Counted from the stretch's first letter, positions 43,281 to 53,510 are shown. The stretch is 64,000 nt of DNA from Chondrus crispus (GCF_000350225.1 NW_005179102.1:62001-126000); one strand, 5' to 3'. A program made the numbers and translations. Notes: a model not told the origin generated them from the sequence alone.

Positions 43281-46200
43281 ATACAGGGGCTGGCTCCAAT
43301 TTCGTACGGGCCGACACGCTTCCCTCCGGATGGGAGGCGCTGATTATTCCGGGTAAAATCCCGACGATCGCGGACGCCAATGGGAGACCATTGCGTACGA
43401 GCGGCCAAATCCCCCTCGTGGTGCGGTTAGGTGACCGTACCATGAGGTGTACCTTCATCGTCTGTGAACGATTAGCCGCCCCCGTGATACTGGGGTGCAA
43501 CTTTAACGACAAGTTCGTCGAAGCCATCTACCCCCGGCGGAAGGAGGTGGACCTGGACGATGGTACTAAGATCCCCATCGTCCGGAAGCCGGCGTCTCGG
43601 GCCGCGAAAGCCCCTCCCCTCCCGACGGAGCAAGAGTATGCCCCCGCCGCTGGGCGGACTTCCCCAAGGCTCAAGGTGTCGCGCGCCGTGGAGATCCCGG
43701 CGGGCACCCAGACTTGGGTATACGTCACAAGTGGACGGGCCGGACTCTCGGTCCTCGAGGCGAACCCGCAGTTATATGCGAAGCATCGGATCTCCCTCTC
43801 CAACGGGGTGGTGCACATCACCCCGTTGCAAGAGTTCAAGGTCCTCATGGCGAACTTCTCGACGGCCAACAAGAGGTTGTCGAAGAACCAAGTCGTTGGC
43901 TTCGTCACTCCCCCTCCGCTGGCGATGGTGCGCACGGCGATGCCGTTGGACGCGGTCCTAGCCGCGGAATTCTCCGAGGGGAGCCCCCCTCTACAGGGCG
44001 AGAGGCCCCCTCGTGGAGCCCTCCCCCAAGCGGAGCCATCCCCTCCGTCGGAGTCTGTTCCCCTCGACCACCTGCCGGCGCAAGTGCGAGGGCAGGTCCG
44101 CACCATGCTCGCGCCCTACGCCGGAATGTGGGATGGAAACTTGGGCGAGGTTCGAGCGACAGAGCATCGCATCGAACTCACCCCCGGCGCCAAGCCGTTT
44201 CGATGTCAGCCCTATCGAGCTGGTCCCCGCGCCCGGGAGGCGGAACAAGCCTCGGTTGACGAGATGTTAGCCGGCGGGGTAATTTCCCGGTCCAAGTCCG
44301 AATGGGCGTCCCCCGTCGTGCTCATCCCCAAGTCAGATGGGAGCCTCCGTTTCTGCATCGATTATCGACGGCTGAACGCGCTGACCGTGCGAGATACGTA
44401 CCCCATCCCTCGCATGGACGAGTGTCTTGACACACTCGGGGAAGCCAAGGTCTTTTCTACCCTTGATTGTAACTCCGGGTACTGGCAAATTCCAGTCGCC
44501 AAGGAGGATCGACCGAAGACCACGTTTACGTGCCACGCCGGGACGTATCAATTCAACCGTATGCCCTTCGGGTTGATGAACGCCCCGGCTACCTTTCAAC
44601 GTATGCTGGATATTATCCTCTCAGGCTATCGCTGGAAGAGCTGCCTCATCTACCTGGATGATATCATAATCTGCTCCAAGGATTATGACACGCACCTCAA
44701 GGATGTGGACGTAATACTCCGTGCTCTGCAGCAGGAGGGATTATCACTTAAACTTAACAAGTGCAAGTTTTTCCAGGAGTCTGTCGAGTACCTGGGACAT
44801 ATCATCCGACCGGGCGAACTCGAAGTCCACCCGAGGAATGTGAAAGCGCTCTCAGAAGCGACTCAACCACGGACCCAGACCGAGCTGCGCTCGTTCTTGG
44901 GAATGTGTAATGTCTACCGACGTTTCGTCGAACATTTCGCCAAGATAGCGGCGCCCCTAACGGCTATGCTCCGAAAAGGAGAACCGGATGTCCTCCCCGA
45001 TCTGGATGAAGAGCAGACCACGGCCTTCCAGACACTGAAGGAGTGTTTAATTTCGCCTCCGGTCTTAAAACTCCCACGACTGGGGCGCCCCTACTCACTG
45101 GACACGGATACGTCAGACGCTCAGTTGGGCTGCACACTACTGCAGACCCACGAGGATGGACACCGATACCCTGTCGGATATTGGTCACGCACGCTCTCGT
45201 CAACGGAACGCAACTACTCGACAACCGAGAAGGAATGCCTCGCCATCGTATGGGCGGTACAGACGCTCCGCCCGTACCTGGAAAGGGAGCGGTTCACTGT
45301 CAACACCGACCACCACTCCCTGCGGTGGCTGATGAACCTCGCCGATGCGAGTGGCCGACTGGCCCGGTGGCGCTTGCGCCTTGCCGAATATGACTTCGAC
45401 GTAACTTACGTGAAGGGAATCAAGAACTGCCTCGCCGATGCGCTGAGTCGTATCCCATCTACGGGAGGCACGACTATCCCGATCGACGAAGAAATTCCTT
45501 GCTACACCGTCATGAGTTTCGACGATGAGCCTCAGCATCAAGAGGAGACCTACGACACCACCGACGTCGAAATTTCCGCGGGCTGCTACGCACTGGACCC
45601 TCCGGCCTCGATGGCCGCGATAACCCACGAAGACTTCTCTCGTGAACAGCACTCTGATCCATTTTGTAAGGAGGTGACTTCCCGTCTGGAGAAGGGGGAG
45701 GGGTTCGCTGAATTGCGCCGGTCCCGATTCTTCGTGAATCAGGAAGGGCTGGTCTGCCGGAAAGCCCACCTCGACGGTGTGGAACAGATCGTGGTACCCA
45801 CAACCCTCCGGGAAAGGTTGCTGTACTTGTCGCATTATCCCGCCACCTCCGGCCATCCGGGAGGCAGGCGATTGTTCTATACGCTAAGACAGCGGTTTTA
45901 TTGGCCAAGCATGTCGGTGGACTCCTACTCGACCGTAAGGTTATGTCCCGACTGCGCGAAGGCACGCATCAAACTGCGGAAGCACAACTCTGAGTTGAAG
46001 ACATTTCCTCCGTCAGGGCCCCTGGAGTACATCGCCATCGACATTCTCGGCGAGCTCCCCCGGACACCAAGAGGAAACCGTTACCTCTTGGTGATGACGG
46101 ACAGATACTCCAAGCTGACCAGGACAGTCCCGCTCAAGAGGATTGCCGCTGAAACGGTTGCGCAAGCGTTCATTTCCCACTGGGTGTTCGTATACGGCGC

Positions 46201-47626
46201 CCCAGTGAAACTTCTCTCCGATAACGGAGGACAATTCACCTCGAGGTTTTTCCTCGCCGTGTGCAAGATACTCTCAATTGAGAGCGTGTTCACCACGGCC
46301 TATCACCCCCAAACGAATGGGCAGGTGGAAAGATTCAACCGGACGTTGGTATCCACCCTCCGGCATTACCTCGCCGATAATCAACGTGACTGGGATCAGT
46401 ACACGGATGCGCTGACGTACGGCTATAATTGCACGGCGAACAGGATGATCGGTATGCGGCCGTTCGACCTGGTATTATCCCGGACCCCGAGTCCGTTATC
46501 CCTGCAACAAACGCCGCTGTTGGACCCATCCGCCTCAAGGGCGCAGTTCAAGATCCGCTACCTAGCGTGGCTCCGCAGCCTGATGTCGATGGCCAGCCGC
46601 AACTTGCTGGCCGGACAGGAGCGGTATAAGAACGATTTCGATAATCGGATACGCCACCCCACCCCGGACTATCGGGTGGGGGATCAGGTACTCGTGAACC
46701 GCGAGGCTGCGCTACGCTCCGAGGAGCAAACGGACAAGGACCGGGTTAACAATAAGCTCGCACCGCGAACCGAGGGACCCTTCCCTGTCGTACAGGTGGA
46801 CGACCACACCGTCACCATCTTACGGGGGACGGGACTGAAGGACCGGCTCTCTCGCGTCCGGGTCGTCAGGTCTCCCCCGCTTCGTAGCAACGTGACAGAC
46901 CCCCCGCTGGGACCGGGGTCCTCCAACGGGGAAGACGAAAACCTCCCCGACGCGACCCCGTCGGAAGGGACCCCCGCGACGCCGGCGCTCGCAAGGCCGC
47001 GGCCGCCGGGGCTGATGGACGCCGTCATCGGCAGAGGTACCGAGGACGGCCTCATACGTCTCGCTGGGTTCCGCTCTCGAATCGGGGCGAACCGCCCTGA
47101 AACAGCGGACCACCCCCCGCCGCCGGACTCAAGACCCGTAACGAAGGACACGCGTCCCGTTACGCGCTCCCAAATGGCGAGGGAACCCCACGAGCCAACA
47201 GTGGGCCCTACAGAACCACCCGCGCCCCGCCGCGACAGGGCCTCCGCCCCCCCGGCGACCGACCCCGCTTACCGAGCGTTCATCTCGTCTGGTGCGGTGC
47301 ACCTGGCCGCGAGGTGCACGTTCCGACCCGACGCCTTCCACGTACCCCTACGCGTGCCATCGGGGCAGGCCATACCTCCGGCTTCCTCTGCCGGAGACCC
47401 CAACGACGTCTACGTCGTGCAATCGCTAACCGGGCACGGGCCGGGAGATGACGGGCTCCCCCTGTTTCGCGTACGTTGGTACGGGTACAGCGACGCCGAG
47501 TCGACCTGGGAGCCCGCCCGTCATATCGACTACAACACGGTCGCGCGATACTGCCGGAAAAAGCGGATACCCATCCCCCACCGCGCACTATGGGGGCATC
47601 CCGACAGCGTGGGACTCGGGAATTAG
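42956..47626 (+). CDS. Pol of chromovirus copy 2 (PR-RT-RH-IN-chromodomain)
   Basis: Frame -1 relative to gag. Numbering from 42986, the order is aspartic protease with DTGAGS (Asp near residue 99), reverse transcriptase with FCIDYRRLN and YLDD (near 556), and RNase H with LDTDTSDAQLG and TDHHS. The integrase follows, with an HHCC finger (His 950, Cys 987), Asp 1019, Asp 1079 and Glu 1115, giving exact D-X35-E spacing. A variable Pro/Arg-rich region leads to a chromodomain near residues 1475-1530 (FRVRWYGYSDAESTWEP). No stop or frameshift interrupts the 1546 codons up to TAG 47626. There is no need for its own AUG if frameshifting supplies a Gag-Pol fusion. Confidence 0.95.
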   Translation, partial: QGEPQPAAAEVDTGTSPDLSPKEAESSTPPETEKRYRILGRKHTGLSQGDPDPEGLGTLRRPWRKNTPPPARGVSHPETVLALSRRNYKVYADLGLSPSILVRQLTILDTGAGSNFVRADTLPSGWEALIIPGKIPTIADANGRPLRTSGQIPLVVRLGDRTMRCTFIVCERLAAPVILGCNFNDKFVEAIYPRRKEVDLDDGTKIPIVRKPASRAAKAPPLPTEQEYAPAAGRTSPRLKVSRAVEIPAGTQTWVYVTSGRAGLSVLEANPQLYAKHRISLSNGVVHITPLQEFKVLMANFSTANKRLSKNQVVGFVTPPPLAMVRTAMPLDAVLAAEFSEGSPPLQGERPPRGALPQAEPSPPSESVPLDHLPAQVRGQVRTMLAPYAGMWDGNLGEVRATEHRIELTPGAKPFRCQPYRAGPRAREAEQASVDEMLAGGVISRSKSEWASPVVLIPKSDGSLRFCIDYRRLNALTVRDTYPIPRMDECLDTLGEAKVFSTLDCNSGYWQIPVAKEDRPKTTFTCHAGTYQFNRMPFGLMNAPATFQRMLDIILSGYRWKSCLIYLDDIIICSKDYDTHLKDVDVILRALQQEGLSLKLNKCKFFQESVEYLGHIIRPGELEVHPRNVKALSEATQPRTQTELRSFLGMCNVYRRFVEHFAKIAAPLTAMLRKGEPDVLPDLDEEQTTAFQTLKECLISPPVLKLPRLGRPYSLDTDTSDAQLGCTLLQTHEDGHRYPVGYWSRTLSSTERNYSTTEKECLAIVWAVQTLRPYLERERFTVNTDHHSLRWLMNLADASGRLARWRLRLAEYDFDVTYVKGIKNCLADALSRIPSTGGTTIPIDEEIPCYTVMSFDDEPQHQEETYDTTDVEISAGCYALDPPASMAAITHEDFSREQHSDPFCKEVTSRLEKGEGFAELRRSRFFVNQEGLVCRKAHLDGVEQIVVPTTLRERLLYLSHYPATSGHPGGRRLFYTLRQRFYWPSMSVDSYSTVRLCPDCAKARIKLRKHNSELKTFPPSGPLEYIAIDILGELPRTPRGNRYLLVMTDRYSKLTRTVPLKRIAAETVAQAFISHWVFVYGAPVKLLSDNGGQFTSRFFLAVCKILSIESVFTTAYHPQTNGQVERFNRTLVSTLRHYLADNQRDWDQYTDALTYGYNCTANRMIGMRPFDLVLSRTPSPLSLQQTPLLDPSASRAQFKIRYLAWLRSLMSMASRNLLAGQERYKNDFDNRIRHPTPDYRVGDQVLVNREAALRSEEQTDKDRVNNKLAPRTEGPFPVVQVDDHTVTILRGTGLKDRLSRVRVVRSPPLRSNVTDPPLGPGSSNGEDENLPDATPSEGTPATPALARPRPPGLMDAVIGRGTEDGLIRLAGFRSRIGANRPETADHPPPPDSRPVTKDTRPVTRSQMAREPHEPTVGPTEPPAPRRDRASAPPATDPAYRAFISSGAVHLAARCTFRPDAFHVPLRVPSGQAIPPASSAGDPNDVYVVQSLTGHGPGDDGLPLFRVRWYGYSDAESTWEPARHIDYNTVARYCRKKRIPIPHRALWGHPDSVGLGN

Positions 47627-47913
47627 AAGGGTGAACCGCGCCCCCGTACCTTCTCAGGAGGTACGCGGGGTAGTTACCATAAGACCCATGGAAACACGCT
47701 TCTGTACAGCGCGACTCGCCACCGGACGGCCGGCCCCGACAATGTTGGTCGCAGCGAATGACCCTCAATTTTTGGTTTCGATTTTTGGAAAGGGAAGTCT
47801 AAAACTGGTTAAATTTTTTGGGGGGGGGGGTTGTCCTCTGTGCCAGCGGGGCCTCATCGAGCGGCCAGCAAGAACGCCGAGCGGACGGTATGAAGTGGCG
47901 TGGCGAACTACGA

Positions 47914-48540
47914 TACTCGCTCGACGAGGTAAATGACTCGCCTGTGCGAGGAGTAACGACAATACCCGCCTGCCGAGGACTCTATCCGTGCCTCCCTTCG
48001 AGGAGAACTACAATACTCGCTCGACGAGGGAATTGACTCGCCTATGCGAGGAGCAACGTTAATCCCTGCCTCCCTTCGTGGAGAACTACAATACTCGTTC
48101 GACGAGGGAATTGACTCGCCTATGCGAGGAGTATCGTCAATCGGTGCCTCCCTTCGTGGAGAACCACGATACTCGCTCGACGAGGTAAATGACTCGCCTG
48201 TGCGAAGAGTAACGACAATACTCGCCGGCCGAGGACTCTGGCCGTGCTTCCCTCCGTGGAGAATTACAATACTCGCTCGACGAGGGAATTGACTCGCCTA
48301 TGCGAGGAGCAACGTCAATCCGTGCCTCCCTTTGCGGAGAATTACAGTACTCGCTCGACGAGGGAATTGACTCGCCTTTGCGAGGAGTAACGTTAATACT
48401 CGCCTGACGAGGACCCTATCCGTGCCACCTTTCGTGAAGAATTGCAGTACTCGCTCGACGAGGGAATTGACTCGCCTGAGCAAGGAGTAACGACAATACT
48501 CGCTGGACGCGAACTCTGTCCGACCCCACCCTTCGAAAAA
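47914..48540 (+). repeat. Tandem array with 100-bp and 78-bp units
   Basis: Seven units start at 47914, 48014, 48092, 48170, 48270, 48348 and 48448, each beginning TACTCGCTCGACGAGG (one T variant). Unit lengths are 100, 78, 78, 100, 78, 100 and about 95. The difference is a 22-bp cassette of AATACTCGCCTGACGAGGACTC type that is present or absent. The array lies between the convergent ends of pol and the antisense ORF. Confidence 0.9.
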
Positions 48541-48683
48541 CCGGTCGGTACTTACCCCAGAAGGCCCTCGGAGGGAGGAACTGACTCCCCCGAACGGACA
48601 GGGTGCACTGACCCACGCGGCGGACCCGGACGAAAGGGGGTAAGTGACTAGTTTACTCGTCGCACTACAGTGGGTAAGACCGA

Positions 48684-50471
48684 CTAGGATCCTGCCGGTA
48701 CGCCTCCCTCTTCTTCGTAGTCAGCCAAGGACTCCTCCGGCACCGCGTCCCCCACGGGAGCCCCCTTCGCGCCCGACACCTCCGTCGGCCCCGCCGCCTC
48801 GGCTGCCAAGGCCATCTCAAGACCCTCCGCGACAAGAGCGGGTGTCCCCGTTGCCACCGCCAAGTCACCCGGTGGCTCGGGCTCGGTCACCCCCTCGCCC
48901 CTCGCCGGGGATGAGACGGGCTCCCCCACCTCTGTCGTGGGGGTCGTTCCTGCCACGAGGCGTCGCACCCTCTCCCTGAGGCGGGGATTGTCCAGCAGCG
49001 CCCGTAACTCCGCGTCCGACATCGTCGTCGGATCGCGCTCCCTCGCCACCTCTATCGGCGGATCTCCCGGTCCCTTCTCGCCGCCCATCTCCACGTCCGC
49101 CGGGGACGGCGAGACGACCGACACCAGCGCGCGCGCGCTCGGGGACGCGTCATCGCGCCCTCCACCGGGTGCCTTCCCGAAACCGACCCCGCGTCGCGGT
49201 CCGCGCGCTCCGCCGGCCTCTCCGGCGGGTCCATCACCGCGTCGCCGCACGCGAACCACTCCGGGGTCCTCCCCCGGGACATCCTCGCGTCTCCGAACGC
49301 GCTCCTCGCCGCCACCACCACCGGCGTCGACCTCCTCCGCCTCCCGTAAGTACTCGGGCTGAGCGAGAGTGAGAGATCCGGACTCGATCCGTACCCAGTT
49401 TCCGCGGTCAGCTCGACCCGCGTCGTGCCTCCGCCCAGGGGAGTTATGTCTCGACCGGGGGTTATCGAAGTGATGCCCCTGATTGTATGGCACGCGAGGC
49501 CAATCAATGGCCTCGTGAAGATCTAACAGGGCTTGTAAGCGATCCTGCAGCACCGCCCCGCCTAACACTCGTGTGAGGTCCAAGCGTCTTAACCACTCCA
49601 CAACCATAGTTGGGAGGACATACAACCGCCCGTCGTAGGTCGACCATAAGAAGCGCTTAGCGACAATGGCGAGCCACTCGCTCAGGAAGACCATCCAGCG
49701 GGGAGATTGAGGATCGGCCATCATACTCATCCCATAATACACCAAACACGGTGGCAATTCCGCAAGGAAGTCCGCAGGGACTTCGTACTGCGCAAACCAC
49801 GCGGGTAGCTCGGGGTACCGCGCGGTCAGGACGTCGCGTTCGAATGAGGTAATTTCTACCCACTCGTACGCGACGAAGACCCCCATCCGGTTCCGCATCC
49901 GACGCTCATACTTCAGCTTTTGGTGCATCGCGGGGTCTCTCCTCCGCTCGGGCTGACTCTCGAACCCTGGAGGGAGGATCGGCTCGATCCAGGACATCAG
50001 CTCAACCGCTGGCTCCTCCTCCCGTAGACGGAGATTGTCCATAACCCGCTTTAATCCAGCGACATACACCCGGTCGGCCTCCGTGCGATAGGCCCACGTA
50101 TCTAAGTCCCACGCCCGAGGGACGGTCCGATTGCAAGGTGTCCGGCGCATCCGCTGCCGAAGTAACTCCACGAAGGCCACCCGGGCCCGCGTGTCCTCCC
50201 GCCGAAACCCTGGGCGTAGGAACTTAGGCTCCACAACCAAACGGTGTGAGAAGTCCCTGGATGTCACAGCCGCCAGGCTGAGCCCCCCCGGGAGCTCCCC
50301 GGTCGCTGCAGCGTAACGCTGAATCATCTCCGCATCGCGCAAGCCCGCGGGGGACAAAAACGGCGCCCTCTCGAAAAGAAGTGCGTTGTCGTACATATTT
50401 CGTCCCCATAAGTCGTCCGGGCGGGGCCATTCCTCGTCCCGGTCGACCGGACGTACCCCGAAGGTGTACAT
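48684..50471 (-). CDS. Antisense ORF of chromovirus copy 2, 595 codons, unknown function
   Basis: ATG at 50471-50469 on the minus strand, stop at 48684, uninterrupted. The core (about residues 15-370) is rich in Trp, Arg and hydrophobic segments, for example QYEVPADFLAELPPCLVYYG and FLSEWLAIVAKRFLW, followed by VLPTMVVEWLRRLDL. A CRT-like TPCNRTVPRAWDLDTWAYRTE block is also present. The C-terminal ~220 residues are Gly/Pro/Glu/Arg-rich and look disordered, ending with an acidic LADYEEE. The core aligns by eye over its whole length with the minus-strand ORF of copy 1 without frameshifts. No signal peptide, zinc finger or enzyme motif is recognised. It would be transcribed toward pol, probably from the 3' LTR or the 1.1 kb upstream of it. 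Antisense ORFs are known in some plant LTR elements, but I cannot link this one to them. Confidence 0.85.
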   Translation of the reverse strand: MYTFGVRPVDRDEEWPRPDDLWGRNMYDNALLFERAPFLSPAGLRDAEMIQRYAAATGELPGGLSLAAVTSRDFSHRLVVEPKFLRPGFRREDTRARVAFVELLRQRMRRTPCNRTVPRAWDLDTWAYRTEADRVYVAGLKRVMDNLRLREEEPAVELMSWIEPILPPGFESQPERRRDPAMHQKLKYERRMRNRMGVFVAYEWVEITSFERDVLTARYPELPAWFAQYEVPADFLAELPPCLVYYGMSMMADPQSPRWMVFLSEWLAIVAKRFLWSTYDGRLYVLPTMVVEWLRRLDLTRVLGGAVLQDRLQALLDLHEAIDWPRVPYNQGHHFDNPRSRHNSPGRRHDAGRADRGNWVRIESGSLTLAQPEYLREAEEVDAGGGGGEERVRRREDVPGEDPGVVRVRRRGDGPAGEAGGARGPRRGVGFGKAPGGGRDDASPSARALVSVVSPSPADVEMGGEKGPGDPPIEVARERDPTTMSDAELRALLDNPRLRERVRRLVAGTTPTTEVGEPVSSPARGEGVTEPEPPGDLAVATGTPALVAEGLEMALAAEAAGPTEVSGAKGAPVGDAVPEESLADYEEEGGVPAGS

Positions 50472-51627
50472 GCCCCCCCTTTTTCGGCTGCTCTGGACGT
50501 CGGGATCGGAGACGGAGCCTCGTGGGCGACACTAAAGAAACAGAAAAAAAACGAGGCAGGGGTCTCGCGCGTCGGACGATGGCACGATATCGGTACCTCG
50601 CACCGTACTACCCTCTTGTAACAGAGTTTCCCCCTCCTCGCGCGCTATCGCGCCGCCGGGAGATTGTACGCTGTCCCGGGACGGTACACGCCTCCGCCAG
50701 AATCCTCATCCATAGGGATGCCCGATTTGAAGAAAGGGGCTGTAGGAGAATGGTTAATTTCGTTTAAATTTGCAGACAGCGGGAGTGACTCCCGCTCCCT
50801 CCAAGGGGGCGCGCCGTCGGTTCGACCCGTCCGACACCGCCGGGAGCACACCAACCTCCGGCGGATCCTCGGACCGCGCGTCGTTATCCCCACCCGACGG
50901 CGTGTTCTTCCGCCAACGGGTGATGGGTAAGCCCCGGCGCTCGCCGAACGAAGCGCGTCTACACTCTCGCGCGTGTCCACCCCTCCCCTTCCCAGGGGGG
51001 TGAAATAAGCTATCTCCCTCGAGGACGCCGGACCCCTCTCGCCCTCGTGGTGAGAGTGCCCCCTCCTTTCCTAAGGGAGAAATTTCTGACCCGGGCGACG
51101 AGGGAATCGGTTCCTCGCGCTCACTCGCCCCTCGACACCGCCGCGCACGACATCCTCCGCCCCCACCAAAAAAGGAAAGAAAAGGGAGAGAGAAGGGGGA
51201 AGGAAGGTCGCGTGGTCAGGGGGACACGCTGGCGCTGATCCAAGGAAGGTCGCGTGGTCAGGGGGACACGCTGGCGCTGATCCAAGGAAGGTCGCGTGGT
51301 CAGGGGGACACGCTGGCGCTGATCCAAGGAAGGTCGCGTGGTCAGGGGGACACGCTCGCGCTGATCGCCGGGAAGGATGGGCCAATAAGTTCAACGACAA
51401 GGCACCACACGGAAGCCAGGGAGGCAAGGTTCGGACCGAGGACACCGCTTCCCATTTCATGTCGCACGCGTACTCGCGGACGCGACCCACCTCACCTCCT
51501 CTCCCGACCGCTCGCCTGATCCTCGCAAAGCGGACTCTAACTGCGGAGGGCGGGTATGTCGGCAAGGGCGGGGCAATGACCGCCGGATTCAAGGTTCGCG
51601 GGGACGCTCTACTCTGAGAGGGGGCTA
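50472..51627. other. Leader of antisense ORF / 3' untranslated region, with polypurine tract
   Basis: About 1.15 kb without a convincing gene. ORFs on both strands are short or made of the 42-bp repeat. The likely polypurine tract is GAGAGGGGG (51616-51624), just before the 3' LTR. Any promoter for the antisense ORF would be expected here or in the LTR. Confidence 0.5.
51202..51369 (+). repeat. Four tandem copies of a 42-bp unit
   Basis: Units start at 51202, 51244, 51286 and 51328 (GGAAGGTCGCGTGGTCAGGG start). The first three are identical and the fourth has one change. The length is a multiple of three, so any frame through it stays open. Confidence 0.95.
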
Positions 51628-52238
51628 TGTAGAGCACTGACCGCCCGCTCAATCGCGGTGCTGTACTGTAGTATTCGCGGCATACCACACTATCTCAAGT
51701 GACCTACCACGTGGATCCGTGCACGCTAACCACCGGCATCGTCCGGGTGTAAGCTCCATGGAGCCCTGTCGAAGTACTGACAGTTCTACCCACGTGTACC
51801 CGTGTTATCCCTCACGTGAATCGTGTCATTCCCCACGTGTCGTGGTTGTCATACCTCCCCAAGAGGAGTTTCTCCGGCCATCGCCGCCGTCGTTCAATTT
51901 AGTAGTTTTTAGTTTAATTAATTATTGCTCCGACGTCGGCTAGTATATAGCCAACGTCCGACCCTAAGTAAAACGGTACGAAGCTTTGGGTCTACAACTC
52001 GGGTTTCTGGAACGGAGTCGTAGCCTCGCGTCGGTCCCCGTCCCACGACGGTACCCTGCGAGCCATCTGCGTCCCGATTCCCTCCTGTGTCTACCGCGCG
52101 CGTCGTCCCGCCACGCCCGGCTCTCCGCGCGACAGCTGTCCCTTACGGGTGGTCTCCCGATAACCCCCTACACGCCCCCCCCCGAACGCGCGCGCTCTGC
52201 CAGAGGGGGATCCCACCCTTCCCCCTCAGTGCACGACA
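51628..52238 (+). repeat. 3' LTR of chromovirus copy 2 (611 bp)
   Basis: Identical by eye to 40066-40675 apart from one extra C in a homopolymer. It is followed by the ATATG target duplication. Confidence 0.97.
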
Positions 52239-52655
52239 ATATGTTATTATGTACATTAAATATGGAGCGGACCGGCGGCGGGAAAAAGCGACAAGGACGG
52301 ACTTGTCGACGACCGACCGCCGAGGGTCGACTCCCCCGCTTATTCTAACCGCGCGCCTTCGCCTTCGCGCGCGTTAGAAGAGACCGAGCGCGGGTAGAGG
52401 ACGCGCGACGCACGCCCACGAGCCGGATCCACCTCCGCCCGTCGGTACTGGATCGTTACCCAGTACCGTACCGAGGCGTCGAGGCGTCGATCCGCTCGCG
52501 CGTGTGCGCGTCCTCCCCGATCCCGCTCTACCACGCTACCCGGGCCCGTGCTCCGGTTCCGTAGTGGGTGTCAGTCTTCCCTTGTCTTCTCCCTCTCGAG
52601 GGTCTCTGCAAGAACTGAGTATACACCCCGCTCCGTTGGGGGTGTTTATACTACA

Positions 52656-53510
52656 CCAGCGTCGAACGTACTTGGTCAGAAAGAACATTTCCTTGACTTT
52701 TTCAGCAGAGTAGAGATCACTTGACAATAAAGGGCGTTACAAATGTGGGAAAAATTCTCCCACAAACTTTCGAAGGTTCCTGTCATCGATTGCAGGCCGA
52801 TCGAAGGCATCGGGGAAGGTCTTCCTTCGATCGTTTGTGGCCGGCATGTCTTCAACAAACTTAACAGGCGTAGACAGTGGCGCATACCGGTCCTCTCAGT
52901 TTGGAATCATTTGAAACTGAGCCAAGGGTGACACCAATCTCTGGTAGGGAGCGCTCATCCTTACCAATGTTTCAAACCTGAGGTACTCTGCAAAGCAATT
53001 CCAAGCACCCACAACAATCTCGATGACGTAGCCAATTTTCTGCGCCAGTGGGCCACGCAAATTGATTATCCCTGGTTTGGAGAGAACTCTGAAAGCCTCA
53101 TCCGGCGTTGCGCTCAGACGTCGTCGTTTACTCGGCCTCCAGTTGTTCACAATTGCCATGAGCTTGACCACGGCTGAGAAGTGTCGCCGCTGTTGAAAGG
53201 GGGCAGCTTCAGGCGTTGGGAAGGGACTGGACTTGCGACGGGTCTTGCTCTCTCCAATGAACATGGATGAAGGGCAGATCAACGCCATAACTCTCATAGC
53301 AAGGTGTGAAGTCAGTACATGCTCGAGAATAGCACGAACACGTCCATCATTTCCTCGTGTCGCAAACGTGCTCTTACACACACGAAACGTTCTCGCATTG
53401 GATCGGAAATCCAGCATGTCCGTACATAACTCCTTCGTTTGAGTATCCAGCACGACATTCCAGAAAAAGATTGAAGTAGTTTTGAATGGGTGGTGGGGTC
53501 TTCTTCCCAA
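52656..53510 (-). pseudogene. Minus-strand gene, N-terminal half, unknown
   Basis: One minus-strand frame from 53510 to 52656, interrupted by TGA 52898-52896 and TAA 52739-52737. After the second stop it reads FFLTKYVRRW, and the next codon lies at 39799 on the other side of the inserted LTR (GAC ATG ATC, Asp-Met-Ile). The joined gene would have about 657 codons with three stops and no frameshift. The N-terminal domain (TKELCTDMLDFRSNART, KPGIINLRGPLAQK) is not recognised. The upstream start may lie beyond 53510 in a shifted frame. Confidence 0.45.

Larger units (their letters stand above)
40066..52238 (+). mobile_element. Ty3/Gypsy chromovirus copy 2 (12.2 kb), apparently intact
   Basis: LTRs 40066-40675 and 51628-52238 are identical by eye except for one base in a C run (8 versus 9). 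The flanking duplication is ATATG (40061-40065 and 52239-52243). The element has a complete gag, a complete pol in the -1 frame and a complete 595-codon antisense ORF. The identical LTRs and open frames indicate a very recent insertion, possibly an active family. Confidence 0.97.
39805..52655 (+). mobile_element. Solo LTR of the third family (~670 bp net), split by chromovirus copy 2
   Basis: Left part 39805-40065 starts TGTAGCATAACC. Right part 52239-52655 ends GGGGTGTTTATACTACA. Together they match the LTR at 24417-25623. A perfect 5-bp duplication CCAGC flanks it (39800-39804 and 52656-52660). It carries no internal domains of its own. Removing it restores a continuous minus-strand reading frame. 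Confidence 0.9.

Noticed and set aside
47914..48540. CRISPR-like array
   Set aside because: The units are contiguous near-identical tandem repeats without unique spacers, inside a eukaryotic retrotransposon.
51071..51688. 205-codon minus-strand ORF starting in the 3' LTR of copy 2
   Set aside because: Much of it is the 42-bp repeat translated, and it has no counterpart in copy 1.
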